Source of the DNA: Elioraea tepidiphila DSM 17972
GTDB lineage: Bacteria; Pseudomonadota; Alphaproteobacteria; Acetobacterales; Acetobacteraceae
Assembly: GCF_000378465.1 (NCBI RefSeq)
Contig: NZ_KB899941.1
Span: 1 to 37,555 of the forward strand
Direction: 5' to 3'
DNA: 37,555 nt
Both the position numbers and the translations under genes were made by a program. The notes beneath the pieces are model-generated. The model saw nothing but the letters and a program-made list of their open reading frames with translations. It did not search any database and was not told where the DNA came from. Below are positions 15,301 to 27,113 of the stretch, piece by piece (positions within the stretch are counted from its first letter, which is position 1; each line of letters begins with the position of its first letter).

Positions 15301-16266
15301 ATGATCCTGACCCGCCGTGCGGTGCTGGCCGGCGCCGCGCTTGCCGCGCTGCCGGCCGCCGCCCAGGCCTGGCCGACGCGCTCGATCCGCTTCATCGTGC
15401 CCTGGCCGCCCGGCGGGCTGAACGACCTGATCGCGCGCTACTTCAACGACCGCGTCTCGGCGGCCCTCGGCCAGCCGATCGTGAACGACTTCAAGGCCGG
15501 CGCCGGCGCGCGGATCGGCGTGACCGAGATCGCGCGCGCCCGTCCCGACGGCTACGTGATCGGCATGGGCAATCTCGCGCCGCTGACGATCTTTCCCAAC
15601 ACCGATCCCGATCTCCCCTACGACCCTGCGCGCGATCTGGTGCCGATCAAGATGTTCTGCGCCTCGCCGCTGGTGCTGGTGGTGGGGGCGAACTCGCCGA
15701 TCCGCGACGTTGCCGGGCTGATCGCGGCGGCGCGCGCCGAGCCGGGCAAGCTGAACTATGGCTCGGTCGGGGTGGGCACGGCGCAGCACCTGATCTTCGA
15801 GATGTTCCGCGCGCGCGACGGCATCGACATGGTGCACGTGCCCTATCGCGGCACGAACGACAGCCTGCCCGCGCTGCTGACCGGCGACGTGCACGCGATG
15901 TTCGACACGCTGCCCTCGATGCTGCCGCAGATCCGCGCCGCGCGCGTCCGCGCCCTCGCCGTCACCACGCCCGCGCGGGTGCCGCATCTGCCGGATGTGC
16001 CGACGCTCGGCGAGGCCGGGTATCCGGAGGTGGACATCGTCACCTGGTATGCCGTGATCGTGCCCGCCGGCACGCCGGAGCCGATCCAGGCGCGGCTCGC
16101 GCGCGAATACGGCGCGGTCTCGGCGACCGAGGAGACCAGGGCTTTCCTCGACACGCACGGGCTGATCTACCTCCCAAACACGCCGGCCGAGTTCGCCGCG
16201 CGCGTCGCCGCCGAGCGGGCGCGCTGGGGACGTCTCATCACCGAGCGCAACATCCGCGTGCGCTAG
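15301..16266 (+). CDS. Bug-family (TctC-like) extracytoplasmic solute receptor
   Basis: A 321-residue periplasmic binding protein. It has an N-terminal signal peptide (LTRRAVLAGAALAALPAAA, cleavage probably after AQA near residue 23) with a twin-arginine-like RR. The mature start WPTRSIRFIVPWPPGG is diagnostic of the Bug family, as are ARPDGYVIGMG and VPYRGTNDSLPALLTGDVH. These proteins bind carboxylates or other small organic molecules and normally feed TctAB membrane subunits, but no tctA or tctB is in the window, so it is an orphan receptor, as is common for this family. A good AAGGGGG precedes ATG 15301. The upstream 104 bases are shared with the divergent oxygenase. Confidence 0.92.
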   Translation: MILTRRAVLAGAALAALPAAAQAWPTRSIRFIVPWPPGGLNDLIARYFNDRVSAALGQPIVNDFKAGAGARIGVTEIARARPDGYVIGMGNLAPLTIFPNTDPDLPYDPARDLVPIKMFCASPLVLVVGANSPIRDVAGLIAAARAEPGKLNYGSVGVGTAQHLIFEMFRARDGIDMVHVPYRGTNDSLPALLTGDVHAMFDTLPSMLPQIRAARVRALAVTTPARVPHLPDVPTLGEAGYPEVDIVTWYAVIVPAGTPEPIQARLAREYGAVSATEETRAFLDTHGLIYLPNTPAEFAARVAAERARWGRLITERNIRVR

Positions 16267-16276
16267 GCGGCGCGTC

Positions 16277-16663
16277 ATGAGCGTGCGCATCGTCCGGCTC
16301 GGCACGCAACGGCTGCCGGGGGAGGGCGTGCGGATCGGCGCGGTGCGGCACCTGCCGCGTGGCGTGCGCAAGGAGCGCTACGCGGCCGAGGACTGGTTCG
16401 ATGTCTGGTACCCCGAGCTCGCGCCGAGTGCGGCGCTGGTGACGCAGGCGCGCGGCGCGCAGACGGAGGCCGAATGGCGCGCCTTCGTCACCGCGTTCCG
16501 CAAGGAGATGGAGGCGTCGGCGCCGCGGCGCACGCTCGACCTGCTCGCCGCGCTGTCGCACGGCGCGGATTTCTCGGTCGGCTGCACCTGCGCGGACGAG
16601 GCGCGCTGCCACCGCTCGGTGCTGCGCGCGCTGCTCGCCGAGCGCGGAGCGGCGATCGCGTGA
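16277..16663 (+). CDS. DUF488 family protein
   Basis: A 128-residue protein with the DUF488 signature near its end, VGCTCADEARCHRSVLRALL, in which the cysteines and the CHR motif are conserved. The first part, VRIGAVRHLPRGVRKERY and DWFDVWYPELAPS, also matches the family. The biochemical role is unknown. It begins 10 bases after the Bug receptor stop and probably shares its transcript. It ends directly against the convergent NnrU gene, with no bases between the two stop codons. Confidence 0.82.
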   Translation: MSVRIVRLGTQRLPGEGVRIGAVRHLPRGVRKERYAAEDWFDVWYPELAPSAALVTQARGAQTEAEWRAFVTAFRKEMEASAPRRTLDLLAALSHGADFSVGCTCADEARCHRSVLRALLAERGAAIA

Positions 16664-17239
16664 TCAGCCGATCACACCGACGCCGAACAGTAAGCGGTGC
16701 AGCCCGCCGATGAAGGCGGCCCAGGCGATCACGCCGACCGCGCAGGCGATCCAGTCGCCCTGCGTCCAGCCCGACCGCGGCGGCACGACCGCGTCCGCGC
16801 GCCGCTTGACCGCGATCCGGTCATAGACGGCCCAGGCGAGGAGCGTGCCGAACAGCAGCACCGAGCCGAGATCGCCGTTCGCGAGCAGATGCGCCAACGC
16901 CCAGATCTTCACGCCCGCGAGCATCGGATGCTTGACCGCCCCCTTGATCAGTCCCGAAGGCGCATAGGCCGCGGCGAGCAGGATGAACGAGACCAGCATC
17001 AGCAGCAGCGCGACATGGCGCAGCGCCACGGGCGGATCCCAGAGCGGGATGTAGCCCGCCGAGCGGTAGGCGCCGAAGCCGTGCACGATCAGCACGATCC
17101 CGGCGAGCGAGACGAGGGAGTAGGCGATCTTGTAGGGAATCTCGCCGACCCGCCCGATCACCGCCGCCCGTTCCGCGCGGAAGGTGGTGAAGGTATGCGC
17201 CGTGACGAACACGGCGAGTCCCAGGATCAAGAGCAGCAT
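16664..17239 (-). CDS. NnrU-family integral membrane protein
   Basis: A 191-residue membrane protein with about five or six hydrophobic segments, starting MLLLILGLAVFVTAHTFTTF. The motif GAVKHPMLAGVKIWALAHLL is characteristic of the NnrU/NnrU-like family, named from a denitrification cluster and related to isoprenylcysteine-methyltransferase-like membrane proteins. No denitrification gene is nearby, so the name says little about its job here. ATG 17239 is chosen because it precedes the first membrane segment directly. Confidence 0.85.
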   Translation of the reverse strand: MLLLILGLAVFVTAHTFTTFRAERAAVIGRVGEIPYKIAYSLVSLAGIVLIVHGFGAYRSAGYIPLWDPPVALRHVALLLMLVSFILLAAAYAPSGLIKGAVKHPMLAGVKIWALAHLLANGDLGSVLLFGTLLAWAVYDRIAVKRRADAVVPPRSGWTQGDWIACAVGVIAWAAFIGGLHRLLFGVGVIG

Positions 17240-17318
17240 GGCCGGCTCCGCGATGGCATGGTCCGCGCGCTGCCTGCCAGTCTCCGGCCGCTGGTGCAAC
17301 CGCGGCGCGGGCGCGACG

Positions 17319-17663
17319 CTACAGGAGGGCGGCCCAGACGCTCTCGTCGAAGCCCACGAGCACGCGCCCGGCCGTCTCCAGCACGGGGCGGCGGATCAGC
17401 GAGGGATGCGCCTGCATCAGCGCGAGCGCGCGACCTTGATCGATCCCCGTGCGCTCGCTGTCGGGGAGCTTGCGGAACGTGGTGCCGGCGCGGTTGATGA
17501 GCTTCTCCCAGCCGACCGCCGCTGCCCAGGCCGCGAGCTCGTCGCGGCTCGGCGGCTCGCTCTTGTAGTCGCGGAACCGATACGCGACGCCGCGCGCCTC
17601 CAGCCAGGCGCGGGCACGCTTCATCGTGTCGCAGTTGCGGATGCCGTGGATCGTCACGCTCAT
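17319..17663 (-). CDS. ArsC/Spx-family thioredoxin-fold protein (YffB-like)
   Basis: A 114-residue protein with a thioredoxin-fold ArsC-family layout: VTIHGIRNCDTMKRARAWL at the start, LINRAGTTFRKL in the middle and RRPVLETAGRVLVGF near the end. It has a single cysteine (Cys11) in the active-site turn, the condition in YffB-type proteins, so it is unlikely to be a classical arsenate reductase. The function is unsettled; glutathione-dependent reductase is one proposal for the family. It starts 3 bases after guaA stops, and translational coupling to guaA is likely. Confidence 0.85.
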   Translation of the reverse strand: MSVTIHGIRNCDTMKRARAWLEARGVAYRFRDYKSEPPSRDELAAWAAAVGWEKLINRAGTTFRKLPDSERTGIDQGRALALMQAHPSLIRRPVLETAGRVLVGFDESVWAALL

Positions 17664-17666
17664 GCG

Positions 17667-19214
17667 TCACTCCCACTCGATCGTGCCCGGCGGCTTCGAC
17701 GTGATGTCGTAGGTCACCCGGTTGATGCCGCGCACCTCGTTGACGATGCGGTTCGCGGTGCGCAGCAGGAATCCCATGTCGAACGGATAGACATCCGCCG
17801 TCATCCCGTCCGTGCTGGTCACCGCGCGCAGCGCGCAGGCCTGGTCGTAGGTGCGGCCGTCGCCCATCACGCCCACCGTGCGCACCGGCAGCAGCACGGC
17901 GAAGGCCTGCCAGATCGCGTCATAGAGGCCCGCGGCGCGGATCTCCTCGAGAAAGATCGCGTCCACCTTCTGGAGCAGAGCGACCTTCTCGCGCGTCACC
18001 TCGCCGGGGATGCGGATCGCGAGCCCTGGCCCCGGGAACGGGTGCCGCCCGACGATCGCCTCCGGGATGCCGAGCTCGCGCCCCAGCGCCCGCACCTCGT
18101 CCTTGAAGAGCTCGCGCAGGGGCTCGACGAGCCTCATGTTCATCCGTTCCGGAAGACCACCGACATTGTGGTGGCTCTTGATCGTGACACTGGGGCCGCC
18201 GGTGAAGGAGACGCTCTCGATCACGTCCGGATAGAGCGTGCCCTGGGCGAGGAACTCCGCACCACCGAGCTTGCCCGCCTCCTGCTCGAACACCTCGACG
18301 AACAGCCGCCCGATCGTCTTGCGCTTCACTTCCGGGTCGGTGACGCCCGCGAGCGCGCCGAGGAACAGCTCGGAGGCGTCGCGGTGCACGAGCCGGATGT
18401 TGAAGCGGTCGCGGAACGTCGCCACCACCTGCTCGGCCTCGCCCGCGCGCAAGAGGCCGTGATCGACGAAGATGCAGGTGAGCTGGTCGCCGATCGCCTC
18501 GTGGATCAGCACCGCGGCAACCGAGGAATCGACGCCACCCGAAAGCCCGCAGATCACGCGCCCCTCGCCCACCTGGTGGCGGATCTTGGCGATCTCGGCG
18601 GCGCGGAAATTCGCCATGGTCCAGTCGCCACGGCAGCCGCACACCGCATGGGTGAAGTTGCGCAGCAGGGCCGCGCCGTGCGGCGTGTGCACCACCTCGG
18701 GGTGGAACTGCACGCCGTAGAAGCGGCGATGGTCGTCGGCGATCGCGGCATAGGGGGCCCCTTCGCTGACGCCGACCACGCGGAACCCGTCCGGCAGCCG
18801 GGTCACACGATCGCCGTGGCTCATCCACACCTGCTCGCGCGCGCCCTGCTGCCATACGCCGTGGAACAGCGCGCAGTCGCCGGTGACGTCGAGGAAGGCG
18901 CGGCCGAACTCGCGGTGGTCGGAGGTCCGCACCTCGCCGCCCAACTGCGCGACCATGGTCTGCTCGCCGTAGCAGATGCCGAGCACCGGTACGCCGAGCG
19001 CGAAGACGAGCTCCGGCGCGCGCGGCGAGGCCCCCTCGGTCACGCTCGCCGGGCCGCCTGAGAGGATGATGCCGCGCGGGGCGAAATCGGCGATGCGCTG
19101 AGGATCGGCGTTGAAGGGCCAGATCTCGCAATAGACGCCGCTCTCGCGCACGCGCCGCGCGATGAGCTGCGTGACCTGGCTGCCGAAGTCGAGGATCAGG
19201 ATCCGGTCCGTCAT
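17667..19214 (-). CDS. guaA: GMP synthase (glutamine-hydrolysing)
   Basis: A 515-residue enzyme that aminates XMP to GMP using glutamine and ATP, the last step of guanine nucleotide synthesis. The N-terminal class I amidotransferase has LGICYGEQ (nucleophile Cys81) and [10 protein letters not shown]. The ATP-pyrophosphatase domain has the P-loop [12 protein letters not shown] near 225. The C-terminal dimerisation domain ends in the invariant KPPGTIEWE. Length is standard. It lies downstream of guaB in the same orientation with three genes between, and the GNAT gene ends 48 bases upstream. Confidence 0.98.
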   Translation of the reverse strand: MTDRILILDFGSQVTQLIARRVRESGVYCEIWPFNADPQRIADFAPRGIILSGGPASVTEGASPRAPELVFALGVPVLGICYGEQTMVAQLGGEVRTSDHREFGRAFLDVTGDCALFHGVWQQGAREQVWMSHGDRVTRLPDGFRVVGVSEGAPYAAIADDHRRFYGVQFHPEVVHTPHGAALLRNFTHAVCGCRGDWTMANFRAAEIAKIRHQVGEGRVICGLSGGVDSSVAAVLIHEAIGDQLTCIFVDHGLLRAGEAEQVVATFRDRFNIRLVHRDASELFLGALAGVTDPEVKRKTIGRLFVEVFEQEAGKLGGAEFLAQGTLYPDVIESVSFTGGPSVTIKSHHNVGGLPERMNMRLVEPLRELFKDEVRALGRELGIPEAIVGRHPFPGPGLAIRIPGEVTREKVALLQKVDAIFLEEIRAAGLYDAIWQAFAVLLPVRTVGVMGDGRTYDQACALRAVTSTDGMTADVYPFDMGFLLRTANRIVNEVRGINRVTYDITSKPPGTIEWE

Positions 19215-19262
19215 GGCGGACAGATACAGAAACGCGCGCGGTTGGGAAGGGGCGTGCCGGCG

Positions 19263-19832
19263 CTACTGGTTCGTGGTCGGCGCGGTGGCGGCGAGCAACA
19301 CGCCGATCGGCTCCCAGAGCAGGCCGAGCTGCACCACCGGCTGGCCGGCGAAGCGGATCTGCTGCTCAGCCACCGGCCGGCCGCCGAGATGCTGGTAGAA
19401 CCAGCGCGTGGGGTTGTCCTTCAGCACCCACAGCATCACGGACCGGCAGCCGATCGCGTTCAGATGCGCCGCCACCGCCCGCATCAGCCGCCGTCCGACG
19501 CCGCGTTCGCGGAACTCCTCGAGCAGGTAGAGCGTCTCGATCTCGCCCGTCTCGCGCGTTCCGTTGCGCGCCCGCCCACCCGAGGCGAAGCCGACCACCG
19601 TCGGCGTCACGCCGTCCGGCGAGTCCGGTCCGGTGGCGACCGCGACGAAGGTGGCGTGCCCCGGCGGCGGGGCGGTGACGATCCGGCGCCACCCGGCCGC
19701 CTGGCGCCCGGACGACAGCCCGGCGAGGTAGGAGTCCGGCAGGATGCCGGCATAGGCGCTGCGCCACGTCGCGACATGGACCGCGCCGATCGCCTCGGCG
19801 TCCGCGGCGCGGGCGCGGCGGATCGCGATCAC
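19263..19832 (-). CDS. GNAT-family N-acetyltransferase
   Basis: A 189-residue acetyl-CoA-dependent acyltransferase of the GNAT fold. The acetyl-CoA site is ERGVGRRLMRAVAAHL (the R/Q-x-x-G-x-G/A motif), preceded by the strand IETLYLLEEF. The opening IRRARAADAEAIGAVHVATW and AYAGILP resembles the second GNAT gene at 25792-26328, so the two belong to one subfamily. The substrate is unknown. The start is GTG 19832, whose GTGA overlaps the TGA of the RsmB-like gene, so translation is probably coupled. Confidence 0.85.
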   Translation of the reverse strand: MIAIRRARAADAEAIGAVHVATWRSAYAGILPDSYLAGLSSGRQAAGWRRIVTAPPPGHATFVAVATGPDSPDGVTPTVVGFASGGRARNGTRETGEIETLYLLEEFRERGVGRRLMRAVAAHLNAIGCRSVMLWVLKDNPTRWFYQHLGGRPVAEQQIRFAGQPVVQLGLLWEPIGVLLAATAPTTNQ

Positions 19833-21132
19833 GCCGCCGCCTCCCGCCTGAGTGCCGCGGCGAAGAACCCGTCCGTGCCGTGGCCGGCCGGGGTGAGCGA
19901 TAGATACGGGCCATCGCCCGGCAGGGGCACGCCGGTGCGCGCCCGCATCTCGGCCAGCGGCAGCGGCGCAAAGCCCGGAACGCGCGCGAGGAAGCCGTTC
20001 ACCTGTGCCTCGTTCTCCTCGGTCAGCACCGAACAGGTAGCGTAGACCAGAATCCCGCCGGGTTTCACCAGCCTCGCTGCACGCTCCAGGATCACGGACT
20101 GTTTCCGAGCAAGATCAACGAGATCCGCCTCGGCGAGCCGGAGCCGCGCATCCGGCTTGCGCCGCCAGGTGCCGGTGCCGGTGCAGGGCGCGTCCACCAG
20201 CACGCGGTCGAAGCTGCCGGCCGCGCGCTTGAGCCACTTCGCGCCGGGCTCGATCAGCCGTCGCTCCACGGTCGACACCCCCGCACGGCCGAGCCGCTTC
20301 ACCGCGGCCTCGAGGCGCGTGGCCGAGACATCGGCGGCGACGATCTGGCCGCGATTGTTCATCGCGGCGGCGAGGGCCAGCGTCTTGCCCGCAGCCCCGG
20401 CGCAGAAATCGCACACCCGCAGCCCCGGGCGCGCATCGACCATCGCGGCGATGAGCTGGCTGCCCTCGTCCTGGATCTCGACGAGGCCGTGGCGGAACGC
20501 GCGCGAGGCGGTGACGGGCGGGCGGCCCTGCGCGCGCAGCCCCCAGGGCGAGAACGGGGTGGGTTCGGTCGCGATCCCCTCCGCCGCGAGGGCAGCCTGC
20601 GCCTGCTCCCGCGTCGCCTTCAGCAGATTGGCGCGCAGATCGGTCGGCGCGGGCGCATCGAACGCTGCCATCTCGGCCGCGAGACGATCGCCGAAGCGCG
20701 CGATGAGGCGCGGCAGCAGCCAGTCCGGCACGCCGAGCCGCGCGGCCTCGGGCATGGCGGGATCGTCCAGCACGCGTCCGGCGAGGGCGGCGAGCGCGCG
20801 CTTCTCGGCATCGGCGAGCGGGGCGGGGCCATGGCGCGCGGCGTTGAACAGCCCGGCGACCGCATCTGCCGACGCCCCTTCCGCCACCGTGAGCTGCGCC
20901 AGCATCAGCGTGCGCGGCGTGATCGGCGCGCGCGCGCGCTTGAGATGCCAGACGAGGCGCGGGGCTGCGCGCATCATCGCCCAGAGCCGGTCCGACACCA
21001 CGCGCCGGTCGGTCGCGCCGATGAAGCGCCGCGCGCGAAACCAGGCATTCGCGACCGCATCCGCCGGCGCGTCCAACGCCCCGTCCACCGCCTGCCAGAG
21101 CTCGATGCCCGCCTGGATGCGGGCCGCGGGCG

Positions 21133-21136
<4 letters not shown>
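19829..21136 (-). CDS. RsmB/NOP2-like RNA (cytosine-5-)methyltransferase
   Basis: A 435-residue enzyme. The N-terminal NusB-like helical domain (about 1-145) is followed by a Rossmann methylase domain with VCDFCAGAAGKTLALAAAM (cofactor loop), VDAPCTGTGTWRRKPD and YATCSVLTEENE, which hold the two catalytic cysteines. The family makes m5C in 16S rRNA (RsmB in E. coli acts at C967). GTG 21136 is the preferred start because its GTGA overlaps the stop of the HAD gene, as in the neighbouring junctions. A longer frame exists upstream but lacks family features. Confidence 0.9.
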
Positions 21137-23447
<2,311 letters not shown>

Positions 23448-25667
23448 TCACGCGGCCGGCGCTTCTGCCCCCTCCGTTGTCCGCGGCACGGCCTTGAGCA
23501 GTGCCGCGATCGCCGCGGCGAGGTCGGCCCGCGCGATCGGCTTGGGCAGGAAGGCGATCGCCTTCGCGTCCGCCAACTCCTCCGGCAACTGGCTGCCGGC
23601 GAAGCCGCTGATCAGCAGCGTCGGCAGGAGCCGCCCGCCACGCCGGGCCCAGGCCGCGAGCTCGTAGCCGTTCATGTCGCCCGGCATCACCACGTCGGTG
23701 ACGAGCAGACCCGGCCGCTCGGCCGCGAGCCTAGCGCGCGCCTGCGCCGCGTCGCCCGCCTCGCTGACCGTGGCGCCGAGGCTCTTGAGCGTCTCCGCCA
23801 TCACGTGACGCACGGTCGGGTCGTCGTCCACCAGCAGCACATGCACCGACAGCCGCTCGGGCGGATACGGGGCGCGCGGCACGGGCGCCGACACCGTGTC
23901 GGTGGTGACGGGCAGCAGCACCGAGACGCGCGTGCCGCGGCCCGGCTGGCTCTCGATCAGCGCGGTGCCGCCGGATTGCTGCGCGAAGCCGTACACCATC
24001 GCGAGCCCGAGCCCGGTGCCGCGCCCGAGCGCCTTGGTGGTGAAGAACGGCTCGAAGGCGCGCGCGGCGATCTCGGGCGGCATGCCGCGGCCATTGTCCT
24101 CGACATCGATGACCGCGTACTCGCCCGGCGCCAGACCGAGCTCCTTCCCCTCGGCGCCGATCACGCGCAGCCGCGTGCGAACGACGATGCGGCCGTCGCG
24201 CTCGATCACGTCGTGCGCGTTCGAGACGAGATTGATCAGGCAGGCATCGAGATGCGAGGGATCGACACGCACCGGCAGCGGGATCGGTGCCAGGTCGAAC
24301 ACGAGCTGGTTCGCCTCGCCCGCAGCCTTGGCCAGCAACGTCCGCGACTCGCTGATCTGGCGCGAGACGTCGCAGGCGACGGGGAACAGCATCTGCTTGC
24401 GCGCGAAGGAGAGCAGGTCGGCCGTCAGGCGCGCGCCGCGCTCGATGGTGATGATCATCACGTCGGTGGTTTCGCGCACGGCCGGGTCGCCGGCGAAGCG
24501 GGCCTGGAGGTTCTCGGTGCAGCCCATCAGCACCGCGAGCAGGTTGTTGAAGTCGTGCGCGACGCCGCCCGTGAGCAGGCCCACCGCCTCCAGCTTCTGC
24601 GCCTGGTGGAGCTGGTCCTCGGCCTTGCGGCGCGCGGCGTCCGCGTCGATCACGCACTCGACCAGGGCGGCGTGCTGGCCGGCGGCCCGGCGGAGCGCGA
24701 CGGCGAGCGCGCCGATCGCGGCCGAAGCGGCGATCAGGGCGAGGGCGAAGGCGATGGTGACGCGGTCATGCGCGGTCGCGAGCCCCGACCGTCCGCCCCC
24801 CACCGTCACCGCGACCGGCCAGTCCCCCAGCGTGCGCCAGGCGGAGAGACGGTAGACCCCGTCCACCGGCGAGGGGCCATCGAAGGTGCCATGCATCGCC
24901 CCGGCCTCGATCGCCTGCATCTGGGGGGTCGCGGGATCGAGACGCACGGGCTGGTCGAGTCCGGGCCGGCGCGAAAGCACCCAGCCATCGCGCCCAACCC
25001 AGGAGACGGTGAAGTCGCGCACCGGAGCGAGGTCGCCATAGGCGTGCTGGAGATAGTCGGTGCCCGTCGCCACCACCACGGCGCCGGCGGGCCCCCCCTG
25101 CCCGACGCGCGGCACGGCGAGGCCGAAGGCCAGCGCCCCGCCGACCGGGTCGTGCTGCGGCGGCGTCAGCGCGATCCCCCCGCGCGCGACGGCGGCGCGC
25201 AGGTCGGTCTCCGGCAGGGCAAGTCGCGCCTCCGCGGGCGCGGGAAAGGCGTGCGAGTGCACGAGGATCCGTCCCTCGGCATCGGTGATGGCGATCGCCG
25301 TGACATGCGCATGGCGCGCCGCCATCTCGGACAGCCGCGCGTGCAGCCTCGCATCCAGCCGCAGCGCGTCGGCCGGCTGGTCCGCGGCTGCGGCGGCGAC
25401 CTGCCGGGCGATCTCGCTGTTCACCTGGAACACGGTCGCACTGTGCTGCACCGCCATCGCGAGCACCTCGGCGAGCCGCTCGCGCCCTTCCGACACCGCG
25501 ATCGCGCGCAGCCAGGACGCCCCGCCCGCGGCGGTCAGGACCGGTGCCACCACCAGCCCGGCGAGGATGAGGCCGATCCAGCGGTTCAGCTTGCGGGCGG
25601 AGGCGGACATGTCCGCCAGCACGGCCTGGGGCGAGGGCGTGCCGACGGACCGCGTCATGGCGGTCAT
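23448..25667 (-). CDS. Membrane hybrid histidine kinase with receiver domain
   Basis: A 739-residue sensor kinase. Membrane segments near 30-50 and 304-326 enclose a periplasmic sensor of about 250 residues that looks like a double-Cache domain. A short coiled stretch then leads to the phosphoacceptor motif GGVAHDFNNLLAVL (His371). The ATPase part has NLVSNAHDVIE (N box), DNGRGMP and GTGLGLAMVYG. The C-terminal receiver domain has VLLVDDDP and the phosphorylated Asp in LLVTDVVMPG. AAGGA sits 7 bases before ATG 25667. No separate response regulator is adjacent, so the output partner is unknown. The signal is also unknown; Cache sensors often bind small organic ligands. Confidence 0.92.
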   Translation of the reverse strand: MTAMTRSVGTPSPQAVLADMSASARKLNRWIGLILAGLVVAPVLTAAGGASWLRAIAVSEGRERLAEVLAMAVQHSATVFQVNSEIARQVAAAAADQPADALRLDARLHARLSEMAARHAHVTAIAITDAEGRILVHSHAFPAPAEARLALPETDLRAAVARGGIALTPPQHDPVGGALAFGLAVPRVGQGGPAGAVVVATGTDYLQHAYGDLAPVRDFTVSWVGRDGWVLSRRPGLDQPVRLDPATPQMQAIEAGAMHGTFDGPSPVDGVYRLSAWRTLGDWPVAVTVGGGRSGLATAHDRVTIAFALALIAASAAIGALAVALRRAAGQHAALVECVIDADAARRKAEDQLHQAQKLEAVGLLTGGVAHDFNNLLAVLMGCTENLQARFAGDPAVRETTDVMIITIERGARLTADLLSFARKQMLFPVACDVSRQISESRTLLAKAAGEANQLVFDLAPIPLPVRVDPSHLDACLINLVSNAHDVIERDGRIVVRTRLRVIGAEGKELGLAPGEYAVIDVEDNGRGMPPEIAARAFEPFFTTKALGRGTGLGLAMVYGFAQQSGGTALIESQPGRGTRVSVLLPVTTDTVSAPVPRAPYPPERLSVHVLLVDDDPTVRHVMAETLKSLGATVSEAGDAAQARARLAAERPGLLVTDVVMPGDMNGYELAAWARRGGRLLPTLLISGFAGSQLPEELADAKAIAFLPKPIARADLAAAIAALLKAVPRTTEGAEAPAA

Positions 25668-25791
25668 GGGGAGTCCTTCGGACTGGGAGAAGGAGGGGAT
25701 CGGACGGGGCGCGCAGGACGCACGTCTCCCGTTCTCTGACCATATTCCTACACAGCCGGGCGCGTGCTGTCGACCGGAAACGTCCCGGCGC

Positions 25792-26328
25792 TCAGAGAGA
25801 GCCGGCGAGCGCGGTCAGGTCGGGCCAGAGCATCGCTGTCTCGGCCAGCATGACAGGGCCGATCGCGAAGCGCCGGGTCGGGCCCGGCACGGCGCCGAGG
25901 CGGCGGTAGAAGGCGATCGCGCGGAGATTGGGCACGAGCACCCAGAGCCCGAGCGAGGCGAAGCCCTCGGCGGGCAGGAACCGGGCCGCGGAGGCCATCA
26001 GCGCCCGCCCGAGCCCCTGCCCCCGCGCCCGCGCCAGCACGGAGAGGACGTGGATCTCGGCCGCGGCGTCGGGGCCGTCCGGCCGGCGCGCCCCGCAGGC
26101 GAGGAAACTCACCGGCACACCGGCGGCGTCGAGTCCGAGCCAGATGCCGCGCCCGGCGGCCGTGCCCTGCAAGCGCGAGCGCCGCATCGCCGCGCGCTCC
26201 GCGCACGACAGGCCGGTGGCGGCGGGCTCCGGGATCAGCCCGGCATAGGCCTCGCGCCACGCCCGGACATGGATTGCCGCGACGGTCTCGAGGTCCCGGG
26301 CCGTCGCGGGCCGGATCCGCGGGCTCAC
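25792..26328 (-). CDS. GNAT-family N-acetyltransferase
   Basis: A 178-residue GNAT protein. The acetyl-CoA loop is ARGQGLGRALMASAARFL (R-G-Q-G-L-G-R), preceded by EIHVLSVLA. It opens with IRPATARDLETVAAIHVRAW and EAYAGLIP, the same pattern as the GNAT gene at 19263-19832. The acceptor is unknown. It starts at GTG 26328, and its GTGA overlaps the stop of ubiG, indicating co-translation. Confidence 0.85.
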   Translation of the reverse strand: MSPRIRPATARDLETVAAIHVRAWREAYAGLIPEPAATGLSCAERAAMRRSRLQGTAAGRGIWLGLDAAGVPVSFLACGARRPDGPDAAAEIHVLSVLARARGQGLGRALMASAARFLPAEGFASLGLWVLVPNLRAIAFYRRLGAVPGPTRRFAIGPVMLAETAMLWPDLTALAGSL

Positions 26329-27032
26329 CCGCGCCGGGCCGCGATCAGGTAGTTCACCGAGAGGTCGCGGCTCTCGCGCCAGGCGCCGGTCAGCGGGTCC
26401 ATGGTCATCCCGGCGCTGTCGATCACCGCGAGCCCGGCGCGGCGCAGCGCCCGGGCGAGCTCGGCCGGGGTGACGAAGCCGCGCCAGTCATGCGTGCCCA
26501 CGGGCAGCAGGCGCAGCAGGTACTCCGCGCCCAGCTTCGCCAGCAGGAACGAGCGCGCGGTGCGGTTCAGGGTGGAGAGGAACACACGGCCGCCCGGCCG
26601 GGTGAGCGCCGCGAGCGCGGCGAGGAACGCGTCGCGGTCGGCCACGTGCTCGATCACCTCGAGCGCCACCACGACATCGAATCGCGCTCCTTCGGCGGCG
26701 AGGTCCTCCGGCGCGGCGATCCGGTAGTCGATCGCGAGCCCGCCCTGCTCGGCGTGCAGCCGCGCCGCCGCGATCGCCTCGGCCGAGGCGTCGATCGCGG
26801 TCACGGACGCGCCGCGCCGGGCGAAGGCCTCGGCCGCGAGCCCCGCGCCGCAGCCGACATCGAGCAGCCGCAGCCCGGCCCAGGCGAGCCCGGCCGCGGC
26901 CACGCGCTCTGCGATCCAGCCCGTGCGCAGGGGGTTCATCCGGTGCAGCGGCCGCATCGGCCCCTCCGGGTCCCACCAGCGCTCGGCGAAGGCGCCGAAC
27001 TTCGCCGCCTCCGCCGCCGACACCGTGCCCAT
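26325..27032 (-). CDS. ubiG: Ubiquinone biosynthesis O-methyltransferase
   Basis: A 235-residue methyltransferase that carries out both O-methylations of the ubiquinone ring. Family marks are the start with WWDPEGPMRPLHRMNPLR, the cofactor motif LLDVGCGAGLAAEAFA, and later FLSTLNRTARSF and LLPVGTHDW. ATG 27032 is 81 bases from lysC on the other strand, so the gap holds divergent promoters. The ubiG-lysC-ptsP arrangement is a recurring alphaproteobacterial one. Confidence 0.96.
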   Translation of the reverse strand: MGTVSAAEAAKFGAFAERWWDPEGPMRPLHRMNPLRTGWIAERVAAAGLAWAGLRLLDVGCGAGLAAEAFARRGASVTAIDASAEAIAAARLHAEQGGLAIDYRIAAPEDLAAEGARFDVVVALEVIEHVADRDAFLAALAALTRPGGRVFLSTLNRTARSFLLAKLGAEYLLRLLPVGTHDWRGFVTPAELARALRRAGLAVIDSAGMTMDPLTGAWRESRDLSVNYLIAARRG

Positions 27033-27113
27033 GCGCGACCTCCCGGTTGCCGCCCCGATCCCCGGCCGTTATGTGTGCCCCGGACCCCCGCGCGCAACGT
27101 ACCCGGACCCGGC

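Noticed and set aside
17319-17663. Arsenate reductase in an arsenic-resistance operon
   Set aside because: Only one cysteine is present, no other arsenic genes are nearby, and the gene is coupled to guaA. The YffB-like subgroup fits better.
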